Positions 43,100 to 51,254 of a stretch of 64,000 bases of DNA are shown piece after piece. The stretch is taken from positions 38,094-102,093 of the IMG/VR virus record IMGVR_UViG_3300009104_000006; one strand, 5' to 3'. The translations under genes and the position numbers were made by a program. The stretch is from a virus. The notes below the pieces were generated by a model. That model made no database searches, was not told the DNA's origin, and was given only the letters and a program-made list of their open reading frames with translations. Each line of letters opens with the position of its first letter. Position 1 is the stretch's first letter.

Positions 43100-45169
43100 T
43101 CACGCGTGTAGTATTGTATCCTTGCTAATGACCTTGAAGGTCTTAGGCAATATCTTGAGTGCAGAGCGTATTGGCCCCTTATCCTCTGGAATAGGAAGCG
43201 GTGCCTCCGTAATGAAATAGTCATCAATTAGTATGTCGATAGATTCTCTGTCTGCCCCAGTGCCCTGTTTGACGAAAGACAGTCGTATCATGTCTGCATC
43301 TGTTTGAGCAGTCTCATCAGTATCGTCGAAATGGTCTACTGCTCTCCTTACCTTATGGTAGAAAAGAGGGTCATCCACGATAATCTCCATCTCAAGGTCA
43401 TATTCAGTCTTACCTTCCACAGCGAGTTTAGGGTTTCTTGTTCCAGCATGGGGCACTTGGTCTGTCGCCGCATCTGCTATGTTTGCTCCGCTGATAGTGT
43501 AGAATTGCTCAACTCCAGTCTTACCATTCAGAGTAAAAGATACTACCTGCCCTAATGTGGTTCCCGCTACGCTTATCGAACCATTGTAAAACATAAACGG
43601 CTTTTGTGTGCCCTTCTCGATACCTGCCTTCTTTCGCTCAACCTCATTATTAGCGGTGTCCTCAAAGAGCCTGTGCGTATCGTATCTATCTCCTTTTGTG
43701 CTTTCTAAGCGCCCTGTATCGGTATAACAAAGAGCAGAATCAAAGTTTGTAGTGAGTCTTAGAGCAGCATCTGTATCGGCGGTCAAACTGAAGTCCTTGA
43801 CTTTACAGCCCCTGAATACACGAGTGAGTTGCTTGGAGTCAGATGGACCACCGTCTGTGACTTCATTAGTGACAGCGCTGTTACCACCATCGCTATCATT
43901 TCTCCTAATGCTAACTTCCATTGAGAAAGATGGTATTGTGCTTCGAGAAAAGAAGAGATGCTCAACGGGTTGAGTTAGATTACCTGTGCTACTGTCTCTA
44001 TGTGGACTACCGTTGCTTGAGTCTGTTTGATACTTAGCGAACTTCACGACTAAATTATTTGCATGGTCATACAATAGAGAGTCGTCCAACCAGACTGAAT
44101 ACTCTGCCCCATTTCGTTGCACAGCCGCTATCCTTCTAACCTCAGTTTTGAGAGCCTTATCGAATATCTGTGTGGCTCCTACATTGGGCCAAGCGTCTGC
44201 TAAAAGCCCCCCACCCACACCAGTATCTCTGTATGTTTGGATATCGACCATCTCTGTCGAAGAGTCAAGAATGATGTAATCGCCCGGAGCGAGTTGCACG
44301 CTATTTATCGTAGGCCAACTACTGTTTCCATCAAACATCAAGAAATTATCGCCTGCGCTAACTGAACCAAGAAGACTGTATGTGTTACCACCAGTCTCCT
44401 TTGTGTTAGCATGTAATTTCACTACCTCTTGACCGAGGCAGTAGTTAAACCATCTACCATTGTGAATGTTGCACTCGAAAGAGCCTCCTTGATTGAGATA
44501 TCTACCCGGAACTTGCACTGCTACATCACGACCAAGACCAACCACATGGTAACGCTTGAGGTCCACTTTAGTCTCCGGTAAGGCTATAGTGCTGACCAGT
44601 CCAACGAATTGGTCAGTCAGAACACGCTCCACAGATTCATTGGCAGCATCATTATGAACCATACTGACATCTATTGTCGGCGTAGTGAAGGAGTGAATAT
44701 ACATGGTATCCCCAGCCTTTGAGTCTTTGTCGGCAGTAGTATGGTCCGTTTTCAACGCAGGAGTGACTGTAATCTCAGTCTTGTTGTTATTTTGGCTATT
44801 CGTATCATTTGCGACTTCCTGCTTAATGATGGTATATGTCCTACCAGTTACAGAATAATCATCATCGGTGCTCCAATTAGGACTGGTCGAACCTATTGAG
44901 AAGGTCACCTTACTGCCTACAAGCATCCCATTGGGATAACGAAGGATTCCGCTATTCACCGGAGTATTAGCCGCACCACTATCAAAGACAATCACACTGG
45001 TATCCTTAGTGAGATTCTGATGTGGTGCATTAGCGGGTGCGGGAACATTCGGGTCAAAAGATGCTGTGAACTTGAAATTAGACCCCGCATAACCATGATT
45101 CAAAGTCAAACCAGTCTCGTGACCAAAGGTCACTTCTGTTAAATCACCCTTGTAGACTGTGGACGGCAT
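43100..45169 (-). CDS. Major tail tube protein (large, probably multidomain)
   Basis: 689 residues. The C-terminal third fits a tail tube fold: KPFMFYNGSISVAGTTLG, VVSFTLNGKTGVEQFY, EYDLEMEIIVDDPLFY and SIDILIDDYFITEAPLP, that is, strand, 'ltl-n' turn and long beta-hairpin spacing. An earlier part (about 190-260: VVGLGRDVAVQVPGRY, FECNIHNGRWFNYCLG) also looks like half of a tube barrel, so the protein may contain two tube-like halves with an inserted domain between. Cellular siphovirus tube proteins are commonly 150-400 residues, so this is large. No sheath gene is adjacent, which argues for a non-contractile tail. Confidence 0.65.
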   Translation of the reverse strand: MPSTVYKGDLTEVTFGHETGLTLNHGYAGSNFKFTASFDPNVPAPANAPHQNLTKDTSVIVFDSGAANTPVNSGILRYPNGMLVGSKVTFSIGSTSPNWSTDDDYSVTGRTYTIIKQEVANDTNSQNNNKTEITVTPALKTDHTTADKDSKAGDTMYIHSFTTPTIDVSMVHNDAANESVERVLTDQFVGLVSTIALPETKVDLKRYHVVGLGRDVAVQVPGRYLNQGGSFECNIHNGRWFNYCLGQEVVKLHANTKETGGNTYSLLGSVSAGDNFLMFDGNSSWPTINSVQLAPGDYIILDSSTEMVDIQTYRDTGVGGGLLADAWPNVGATQIFDKALKTEVRRIAAVQRNGAEYSVWLDDSLLYDHANNLVVKFAKYQTDSSNGSPHRDSSTGNLTQPVEHLFFSRSTIPSFSMEVSIRRNDSDGGNSAVTNEVTDGGPSDSKQLTRVFRGCKVKDFSLTADTDAALRLTTNFDSALCYTDTGRLESTKGDRYDTHRLFEDTANNEVERKKAGIEKGTQKPFMFYNGSISVAGTTLGQVVSFTLNGKTGVEQFYTISGANIADAATDQVPHAGTRNPKLAVEGKTEYDLEMEIIVDDPLFYHKVRRAVDHFDDTDETAQTDADMIRLSFVKQGTGADRESIDILIDDYFITEAPLPIPEDKGPIRSALKILPKTFKVISKDTILHA

Positions 45170-45183
45170 GGCTCTCTCTCACC

Positions 45184-45633
45184 TCATGGGATTGGTTCTG
45201 CAAAGATAACTACTTCTATCTGGAAGGTCATTCTGAACAATTTCTTGCTCCTATCGGACAAATCCGTGCGTGTTTTGTATACTAACCTATCGAAATTAAC
45301 GCCATCGCCCTTTCTCTTCAGATGAATGCACCGCCTCAACTCGTTTTCCATCTCCTTAAGTTGCCTACGATTTCTCGTAGTCCGCATATCCACCGTGATA
45401 TTGATTCTGGTTGTGACAAAATCGTAGAGCATCTCAGGTAGTTCTTCGTTATGTGCTGTCTCGAAAACGAGAATATAGTCCGACCTATCAAGGTCAAGAC
45501 GCTTACCTCGCTCAGGCGTCACATCGGCAATATCAATGATGATAGGCTTGTAGTTGCTCGTATTTGCCCTATTCCAATTGTCCTTGAGGACATCCAAAAT
45601 GACATCTATTCCTTCTTTGAAGGTGGCAACCAT
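45184..45633 (-). CDS. Tail terminator/completion-like neck protein
   Basis: 149 residues with ATG after a purine-rich GGAGGAAGAAGAA. It has the layout of tail terminators: an N-terminal helix (KEGIDVILDVLKDNW), then strands with YILVFETAH, RINITVDMRTTRNRRQL, and a C-terminal strand (FRMTFQIEVVIFAEP). It sits between connector genes and the tail tube gene, the usual place of tail terminator genes. Assignment rests on length, predicted fold and position. Confidence 0.6.
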   Translation of the reverse strand: MVATFKEGIDVILDVLKDNWNRANTSNYKPIIIDIADVTPERGKRLDLDRSDYILVFETAHNEELPEMLYDFVTTRINITVDMRTTRNRRQLKEMENELRRCIHLKRKGDGVNFDRLVYKTRTDLSDRSKKLFRMTFQIEVVIFAEPIP

Positions 45634-45911
45634 TTCTTCTTCCTCCTTGCTTTATCATGAGCGTCCCAATCTGGTAATACTGAATTACCATTGAACCTAA
45701 GTTTCTGCTCAGTCAATATAGGCGATTCAGTTAGCATACGTCTATCCACAATATCAGGATTCTCCTCTTGAGACTTTACTAAATCGTGATACTGCGTAGA
45801 ACCTTCTATAACGCCCTTACGTAATTCCGCTTGAGTTTCTGCTTGAGTGAACTCCTTCTCAATCACTTCTTTCCACTCATCGTAGACTATTCGTTCGGTA
45901 TCATCACCCAA
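45606..45911 (-). CDS. Putative neck protein
   Basis: 101 residues if it starts at the TTG at 45911, which follows GAGGTGGT; a GTG at 45944 is also open. The sequence is charged and helical (ERIVYDEWKEVIEKEF, QAETQAELRKGVIE) and ends in a basic tail (KARRKKKWLPPSKKE). It overlaps both neighbours. Position in the neck module suggests a head-closure or adaptor role, but no motif confirms it. Confidence 0.5.
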   Translation of the reverse strand: MGDDTERIVYDEWKEVIEKEFTQAETQAELRKGVIEGSTQYHDLVKSQEENPDIVDRRMLTESPILTEQKLRFNGNSVLPDWDAHDKARRKKKWLPPSKKE

Positions 45912-47472
45912 AGACGACCACCTCAATATATCGTGCGAAAACACGGTCTACATCTGCTCGATAGAGTTGAATCTTAGATGCCAAGTCCACATTCTGTGTT
46001 CCTTCCGGTATGAGAACGCTACGGTCATCATTCATCAATAAATCAATTGCTACCAACTTAGTGCAGATATCCTCTATACCCTTATCCACATAGCGCTCAC
46101 CATAGATGTAAGATGTCTTGATTGCATTCCACTCAAAGAATGGATATGAGTTGTTGAAGTATATGATGCCCATCTCGTGGTCGAGCCACCAGTCTCGCAG
46201 TCTGCCCTTGTCTCCGCTTGAACTACCGCCTTGGAGGTCTATCTGTAACTGGTGTTGAGTGAGAACCCCTGCTATATCAGAAAGAGCAGAGCCTACTACA
46301 ATCACACATCCAGTGAAGGATGTGGCAGTTTTTCCTGTATAACGAAAGACGTCACCGCTCGCATCGACGACGACGCCCGTTTCTGCAAATCCACTTGTAG
46401 TATCTACATTGATAGTTGTAGAAGAGAGATTACTGAATGTAGCCGTTGAACTGCTGGTCTGACTAATATCTATGTCGCTATCAGTGGCGACGATTGTGCA
46501 AGTCTCTCCTCCCTTTGTATCTCTCATACTGGTTATCTTGACGATGCCTGTCCCATAATCGGAATTGGCCGTAGCGAGAAATTCATTGTGGACTGCGACA
46601 TTAGCCGTATTACCCTCAAGAGTAAATGTAGGCGCAAAATCTACTGCGGTCTTTCCTACTCTGTCTTCTTTATTGATTAAGTCGGCCAGATTCTGAGCAG
46701 AAGTTGCCTTATCGAAGTCTGCTCGCCAATTCGCAGTGCTACTGCCGATTGAGAGGACACCGACGCTCCCATTGCCGGGTGAAACGACTATGGAACCGGA
46801 GAGGTCTCGCACATTGTCTGGTAGTGTGATTCTTGCCTCTGCTGCACCTATCTCTCGGTAGTCATCTCCTTGCCACAACTCCAATCGAAGTATCTGCTGA
46901 ACGTTTCTGAAGAGAAGTGGAGAAGTGCCGACGTAGTCAGTATAGTATCGACGACGATATGGCTTGTAAGTATCGAAGTTGATGTATTCCGCATTAACAA
47001 GATACGGTCTCCATGCATTGTGAGTTCTGTTGTCTATGTGGTCCTGCATACGAAGAATGACTTCCTCAACCTTAGCCTTAGTTAATCCACGAGTTCTTCC
47101 ATTGGTGAATGATGCCAGATTTTGCACATATGTATCATCTACCGCTTGGTAATCTGAAGTTGAGAATGACCCTGTAAAGTATAGGGCTACTCCATTGGTC
47201 CCCCCTTCAGCGATAGATGTAATCGTCTTCTCTATTCCCAATGCTTGCGCATCGCTGTAAATGAGAATTGTATCTCCTACTGAAAATCCGATATTTCTGT
47301 AATCGGCGCCCGTCACATATACTCTATCAGACTCAGAGTCAGCACTGACTGCGACGGCGTCTTGCGGTCCCATATCCAGTAGGTCTGCAACTTTCTGCGC
47401 CGTGGTGTAGACTACCTCAGTAGGGTCAAGAGGTCTTGTTTCGCCTTCACCGGGACTGAATACTTGTGGCAT
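45904..47472 (-). CDS. Head-tail connector/adaptor-like protein with inserted beta domain
   Basis: 522 residues from the ATG at 47472 (TAATG overlap, GAGGAGGGA upstream). The N- and C-terminal parts resemble adaptor proteins: KAKVEEVILRMQDHIDNRT with AWRPY, then IYFNNSYPFFEWNAIKTSYIYG and GIEDICTKLVAIDLLMNDDRS (helical bundle). In between, about residues 210-410, is a beta-rich insert of Ser/Thr/Gly character (SSTATFSNLSSTTINVDT), perhaps an exposed decoration domain. It joins portal and tail. The large insert is unusual for gp6/gp15-type adaptors. Confidence 0.6.
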   Translation of the reverse strand: MPQVFSPGEGETRPLDPTEVVYTTAQKVADLLDMGPQDAVAVSADSESDRVYVTGADYRNIGFSVGDTILIYSDAQALGIEKTITSIAEGGTNGVALYFTGSFSTSDYQAVDDTYVQNLASFTNGRTRGLTKAKVEEVILRMQDHIDNRTHNAWRPYLVNAEYINFDTYKPYRRRYYTDYVGTSPLLFRNVQQILRLELWQGDDYREIGAAEARITLPDNVRDLSGSIVVSPGNGSVGVLSIGSSTANWRADFDKATSAQNLADLINKEDRVGKTAVDFAPTFTLEGNTANVAVHNEFLATANSDYGTGIVKITSMRDTKGGETCTIVATDSDIDISQTSSSTATFSNLSSTTINVDTTSGFAETGVVVDASGDVFRYTGKTATSFTGCVIVVGSALSDIAGVLTQHQLQIDLQGGSSSGDKGRLRDWWLDHEMGIIYFNNSYPFFEWNAIKTSYIYGERYVDKGIEDICTKLVAIDLLMNDDRSVLIPEGTQNVDLASKIQLYRADVDRVFARYIEVVVFG

Positions 47473-48332
47473 TACTGTCCCTCCTCGTGCATAGTGCGAT
47501 GCCGTATTTCTTCTTCTTGGATACACCTGTTACATATTATTGAATTTACATCGGATGGTTGTAATGTCGCTTCACACTTTTCACAAGTCTCATATCTCTT
47601 ACCCGGTAAAAGTTTGAGATTGTAATTTGGGTCATCTCTTTTAGGGAAGGCATACGGACTACCATCTCGTGCTTTAGCAGAATCCTTGAGTAATCGGAAT
47701 GCAATATCCATTGGCTCACCAGTAATCACCCTTGCACCGCGTTTCGGCCAATCTATGTCCTCGTAATCAAATGGAACGGGATTCCGTTCATCACTCCATA
47801 TAGGTGGCTCTTCTTCTCCCAGTAGTCGCCTTTGCACCGCGCCCCAATCTGGCTCTTCTCCCTTTTCGGAGAAGGCGTCCCTCAATTCTTGGGACGTTAT
47901 AGTTTCACCAGCCAATAAACGCGCCTGCGCGCCGGCTGGAGTAAGGAGCGATTTTGGGGGGTTTCTATTCTCAAATTCCTTACCGGGAGCAGCCTCTTGA
48001 GGTATCATACTATGCATCCTCTCTCGCCAGATGTTGTATTGCTCTGGAGTCATACTGCCTCTGACCAAGGCCTTCTGGTCCTCCGCCTGTGCCGCCTGCG
48101 CCGCTTTCGCCTTCGCCCAGCGCGCCATTTCCCGTCCCTGAAGTTCTTGGCTATCCCGATTCATCATCTCGTCAATATCGTAATTGCTTGCTTCGTTCAT
48201 CTGTCGCTGAAAGTTTTTATTTCCGCGTCTGGGAATAGTATTATGTCTCTGCATTCTGGCATAGCCACCCCCACTCATCTGCTGTTCTGGGAGTCCTTTC
48301 AAGACGTTCCACGCTAAGTCAAACTCATTCAT
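47472..48332 (-). CDS. AWxxLK-motif protein with C-terminal zinc ribbon
   Basis: 286 residues. Starts MNEFDLAWNVLKGLPEQQM and later repeats the theme as PMDIAFRLLKDSAKARDG. The middle is Ala/Glu/Arg-rich and likely disordered or helical. Near the C terminus CEKC...CNRC (C-x2-C-x13-C-x2-C) is a zinc ribbon. The N-terminal motif followed by a low-complexity region looks like a tag or docking peptide on a virion-associated protein. Family not recognised. Coupled at both ends. Confidence 0.6.
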   Translation of the reverse strand: MNEFDLAWNVLKGLPEQQMSGGGYARMQRHNTIPRRGNKNFQRQMNEASNYDIDEMMNRDSQELQGREMARWAKAKAAQAAQAEDQKALVRGSMTPEQYNIWRERMHSMIPQEAAPGKEFENRNPPKSLLTPAGAQARLLAGETITSQELRDAFSEKGEEPDWGAVQRRLLGEEEPPIWSDERNPVPFDYEDIDWPKRGARVITGEPMDIAFRLLKDSAKARDGSPYAFPKRDDPNYNLKLLPGKRYETCEKCEATLQPSDVNSIICNRCIQEEEIRHRTMHEEGQ

Positions 48333-48634
48333 AGCCTCGCCTCCTCATTACGGGTTCCGAGGTTGTATTCCATAGGCCTATCGCAAGCGCCACAAGTAGC
48401 CCTCCATAGAAAGTGAAGCATACCACAGTGGGCACAACGTGTGCCAGCACCAATATCGAGTATGTCTGCGATATCAGAGGTTCTCGCCCTCTGCTTCTTA
48501 GTGATGCCCTTTAGCGGGGCATCGGTATTGATTTTCTGGTTGTCGTATTTAATGTCTGCACGAACATTTTGCTTGGCTGCTCTGCTGATGTCGTCAATAT
48601 CAAGTGTTTGTAACTCGAACTTGGACACCCACAA
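48329..48634 (-). CDS. Small zinc-ribbon late protein
   Basis: 101 residues from a TTG at 48634, with AAGGTGGTG just upstream; a GTG two codons on is an alternative. The N-terminal half is charged (IDDISRAAKQNVRADIK). CAHC...CGAC (C-x2-C-x10-C-x2-C) near the C terminus forms a ribbon. Overlaps the next gene by ATGA. Function unknown. Confidence 0.55.
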   Translation of the reverse strand: MWVSKFELQTLDIDDISRAAKQNVRADIKYDNQKINTDAPLKGITKKQRARTSDIADILDIGAGTRCAHCGMLHFLWRATCGACDRPMEYNLGTRNEEARL

Positions 48635-48643
48635 ACACCACCT

Positions 48644-48841
48644 TCATGCATAGTATGTGAGAACAAGAAACACATTTCCAAGAATAGTAATTGGCTCAGA
48701 TGCCACTAATGATGACGTAGAGGCTGCATCAGTAATCGTAGTATATGCTGCCGCCAATGCTGTTTCTGCCTTAGCCTCAGTGGAAAATTCCTTCGGGGCT
48801 ATCGGGCCGATAACTGCAAACTTTAGTGTTAGGTTAGCCAT
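48644..48841 (-). CDS. Small beta/hydrophobic head protein, unknown
   Basis: 65 residues, MANLTLKFAVIGPIAPKEF at the start, an Ala-rich helix (TEAKAETALAAAYTTI) and a hydrophobic strand at the end (PITILGNVFLVLTYYA). It lies in the run of small genes after the capsid gene. It could be a minor decoration or head-stabilising protein. Confidence 0.5.
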   Translation of the reverse strand: MANLTLKFAVIGPIAPKEFSTEAKAETALAAAYTTITDAASTSSLVASEPITILGNVFLVLTYYA

Positions 48842-48858
48842 TTAGGTCACCGCCTGTT

Positions 48859-49134
48859 TCAGCGCTTACCCAATGCCCACCACTTACCAGTGTTTCCACT
48901 GACGCAATCTATTGTTAGGGAACCCGGTGCAGCGGTTGTAACGATAGCGAATGCTCCGTCTACTCCACCACCTGTGTTGTCTTCGGTATCACCAATGACG
49001 TTTCCAGCAAGTATCTCGGATAGTCCTGTGACTATTGTTCCAGTGTCTACGCTTGCTGCATTCCATGTTCCAGTAACCATCATTAGGTCACCCATTACGT
49101 GTGTTCTTGTGTCTGTTGTGCTACTAAATGCCAT
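48859..49134 (-). CDS. Putative capsid decoration protein
   Basis: 91 residues, Gly/Thr/Ala-rich and beta-type (MAFSSTTDTRTHVMGDLMMV, GTIVTGLSEILAGNVI, GSLTIDCVSGNTGKWWALG). The pattern, size and place two genes beyond the capsid gene resemble small head decoration proteins of marine viruses. GGAGTGA precedes the ATG. Confidence 0.5.
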   Translation of the reverse strand: MAFSSTTDTRTHVMGDLMMVTGTWNAASVDTGTIVTGLSEILAGNVIGDTEDNTGGGVDGAFAIVTTAAPGSLTIDCVSGNTGKWWALGKR

Positions 49135-49140
49135 AATTTA

Positions 49141-49608
49141 TCACTCCATTTCCGTTTCGTCTTCTGCTACTGCTTCCTCAACAACTGGCTCTTCCACTAC
49201 TGGTTCAACTACTGCTTCTTCCACTACTGGTTCTTCCGCTATTGATTCTACAACTTCTGCTGCTTCGACTACTGATTCCTCCACTGGGGCTGGACTTAAA
49301 GCCTCTTCCACTAAAGAGAGAAGAGAACTCTTGGTCTTATAACCGCCAGCAATTGGTATTCCATTATCGTCGAGCCAAGCCATAATGTCGGCTTTTCTCC
49401 ATTGGCTGTCGGGAATGCCATCATTGCCCGCATCTGAATGCGGTGCTTCGTCGCCCTCAATGATATAATCGTCCTTGAGTAACCAATGCCTGTTCTCATC
49501 CAACCAAGATTGGGAGACGGTTCTTCTGCTTCCACGTATCCATTCGCCTATGGATGGGTCGCGTCCAGCACGAGAATACCACTTGCCTGCATAGGTTACG
49601 GTAGGCAT
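49141..49608 (-). CDS. HeH/SAP-like domain protein with acidic Val-Glu repeats
   Basis: 155 residues. The middle (about 70-105) reads SQWRKADIMAWLDDNGIPI then TKSSLLSLVEEAL, the helix-extended-helix pattern of HeH/LEM/SAP domains. The C-terminal 50 residues are a repeated acidic stretch (EEPVVEEAVVEPVVEE). The N-terminal part, KWYSRAGRDPSIGEWIRG, may be a small beta motif. A second gene with a SAP-like domain plus acidic repeats lies at 42166-42882. DNA or capsid-lattice binding is plausible; neither is shown. Confidence 0.58.
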   Translation of the reverse strand: MPTVTYAGKWYSRAGRDPSIGEWIRGSRRTVSQSWLDENRHWLLKDDYIIEGDEAPHSDAGNDGIPDSQWRKADIMAWLDDNGIPIAGGYKTKSSLLSLVEEALSPAPVEESVVEAAEVVESIAEEPVVEEAVVEPVVEEPVVEEAVAEDETEME

Positions 49609-49617
49609 TCACCCACC

Positions 49618-50016
49618 TCAGTTGTAAAATACCACAAGTTGTCCACTGGTTACAGTTCCGGTTGTGGGTAGTGTGACTACCAAACCGTCTATGGTTGCGC
49701 CGAGCGTCTGAGCATTCGCGCTTGTGCCGCCAGTTGCTATTGCTGTAAGAACAGAGGTTGCTCCGCCACTTAGTGTGACAGTGGCTCCATTAGTTGTTGA
49801 ACCAAGTGTAATCAATGCCATCTTGGGGGCCGGGTCGTATCCGGTCGCTCCATCGGAGTTTGATGGATGGAAAGTGCCCGGACCTCCGCCCGGATAAGTT
49901 ACATCTGCTGCTCCGTCAAGCCATTCTGTTGTGTCGTGAGAACCCGCTCTGAGTTCCCATGCCCCTACAAGGGTTGCCGTTGTGCTACTGCCTGTTACTG
50001 TTAATGTATCTGCCAT
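49618..50016 (-). CDS. Putative capsid decoration protein
   Basis: 132 residues, first gene after the capsid gene, preceded by GGAGATGAAG. It is Gly/Thr/Ala-rich with beta periodicity: TLTVTGSSTTATLVGAWELR, then PKMALITLGSTTNGATVTL and DGLVVTLPTTGTV. A head decoration (cement) role follows from size, composition and position. An overlapping TATATATT sits 17-24 bases upstream. Confidence 0.55.
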   Translation of the reverse strand: MADTLTVTGSSTTATLVGAWELRAGSHDTTEWLDGAADVTYPGGGPGTFHPSNSDGATGYDPAPKMALITLGSTTNGATVTLSGGATSVLTAIATGGTSANAQTLGATIDGLVVTLPTTGTVTSGQLVVFYN

Positions 50017-50054
50017 TTTTCTTCATCTCCTGTATATATTCCTGCCTTCTGGCC

Positions 50055-51221
50055 TCACTTCAAGTCCCTCAGACTTCCTTGCGACCCAAAGAAAGTGGTC
50101 CAAATCTCGCCCATTGTTCGGTAGAGTCCTTCTTGACCCAGCCTGTTGATGGCGAAGGGGTCGCCGGTCTCAATTCCCGACTCGAAGTATTGGGTCGGTA
50201 TTGCTGTGCTAAAGTGCAGGTAATCTGTATCTAAGAAGTAAACGCGACTGATAGAATCCGTCAGCATGTTCTTGGTTGGGATAATCGGGACTCCGTTGTA
50301 AGTAGCCACAATAAATCCGGCTTCCATTCCCGGAACACCCTTTACACCGTTGTAGGTGGGGGTGACTCTCTTCTCTTCCATGAACCTCTGCTGGCTCTGC
50401 AATAGTTGCTGCAGGCGCATTAGTGTGTCATATCCGGTTAGCATAACCTTGGGGTTACCACCACGGACCCAGAGTTTCTGGAACATCTCGTCAATCAAGT
50501 CGAGAGAAAGAACTCTGTCAGTTGAGACATTGCTCACTGCGTTGTTGCTCATCTCAGCGTTCGACCATGAGTTTGCACTCCTGTCGATACTGTATATGTC
50601 GAGGTCAGAGTCAGCGCTTAGATTGTCGTGACCATTAACCAGACCAGTTGTGGTAGTTGCGTTGTTGCTGTATGCTGCTGTAACTCGGTCCAAGGACTCG
50701 AAGTTGTTAGCGGCAGGTGTGTCCACATCAGTGCAAAGCATCTTGTTCACCATCTCAGCGTGATGTTTGCCCATTTCTTCCTTCATGACCGAGCGGATAT
50801 CTCCGAGGCCATCATCCTTGTCAGCGAGGAAAATCGCTGTCTCGGACATATCAAAGGTGTGTGCGATAGTCTTAGGCTTTGCAGCAACGTGCTGGAAAGT
50901 CGGCTTGACTGTCTCAGGCAGTGTTGCGTTCTCTGCAACTCCACCGTGTAGAGTGCCCGAATTGGGGCGACCAGTGATTACGCGCCATCCGCTTCGGTCC
51001 CAAGGCTTCTTGGGTAGAATACTGAAGGCGTTGAACTCTTGGTTCAGTTGCGACCAGACTTTGCGTCCATAAATTGCTTGGTAAGTTCCACCAGTGGTAG
51101 ACAGCATTGGGCTGTCTGCCTTGAGTAGTTCACTACCGGAGTAAGAATACCCCATTGCGTTCCCTGCGCCATAGTAATAGCGCTCCATGTCAGTTATTGT
51201 TCTTACGTAGTTTCGTGCCAT
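50055..51221 (-). CDS. Major capsid protein, HK97 fold
   Basis: 388 residues, directly after the protease gene. Features typical of HK97-type capsid proteins of archaeal and marine tailed viruses: a helical N terminus (MARNYVRTITDMERYYYG), a WDRSGWRVITGRP strand region, KPTFQHVAAKPKTIAHTFDM (about 110-130, P-domain strand), a long helix DIRSVMKEEMGKHHAEMVNK, an A-domain segment with NPKVMLTGYDTLMRLQQLL, and EAGFIVATYNGVPIIPTKNM near the C terminus. No separate delta domain is obvious. It builds the icosahedral shell. AGGAGATGA precedes the ATG. Confidence 0.85.
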   Translation of the reverse strand: MARNYVRTITDMERYYYGAGNAMGYSYSGSELLKADSPMLSTTGGTYQAIYGRKVWSQLNQEFNAFSILPKKPWDRSGWRVITGRPNSGTLHGGVAENATLPETVKPTFQHVAAKPKTIAHTFDMSETAIFLADKDDGLGDIRSVMKEEMGKHHAEMVNKMLCTDVDTPAANNFESLDRVTAAYSNNATTTTGLVNGHDNLSADSDLDIYSIDRSANSWSNAEMSNNAVSNVSTDRVLSLDLIDEMFQKLWVRGGNPKVMLTGYDTLMRLQQLLQSQQRFMEEKRVTPTYNGVKGVPGMEAGFIVATYNGVPIIPTKNMLTDSISRVYFLDTDYLHFSTAIPTQYFESGIETGDPFAINRLGQEGLYRTMGEIWTTFFGSQGSLRDLK

Positions 51222-51254
51222 TTTTCATCATCTCCTAATTTTTGTTGTAGATTC

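Noticed and set aside
43100-45169. Tail sheath protein (contractile tail)
   Set aside because: The C-terminal pattern fits a tube fold; no sheath-type domain or second adjacent tube gene is visible.
50033-50040. TATATATT upstream of the decoration gene as an internal archaeal promoter
   Set aside because: It is only 17-24 bases before the start codon with a Shine-Dalgarno between, which does not leave room for normal promoter geometry; could still matter but unsupported.
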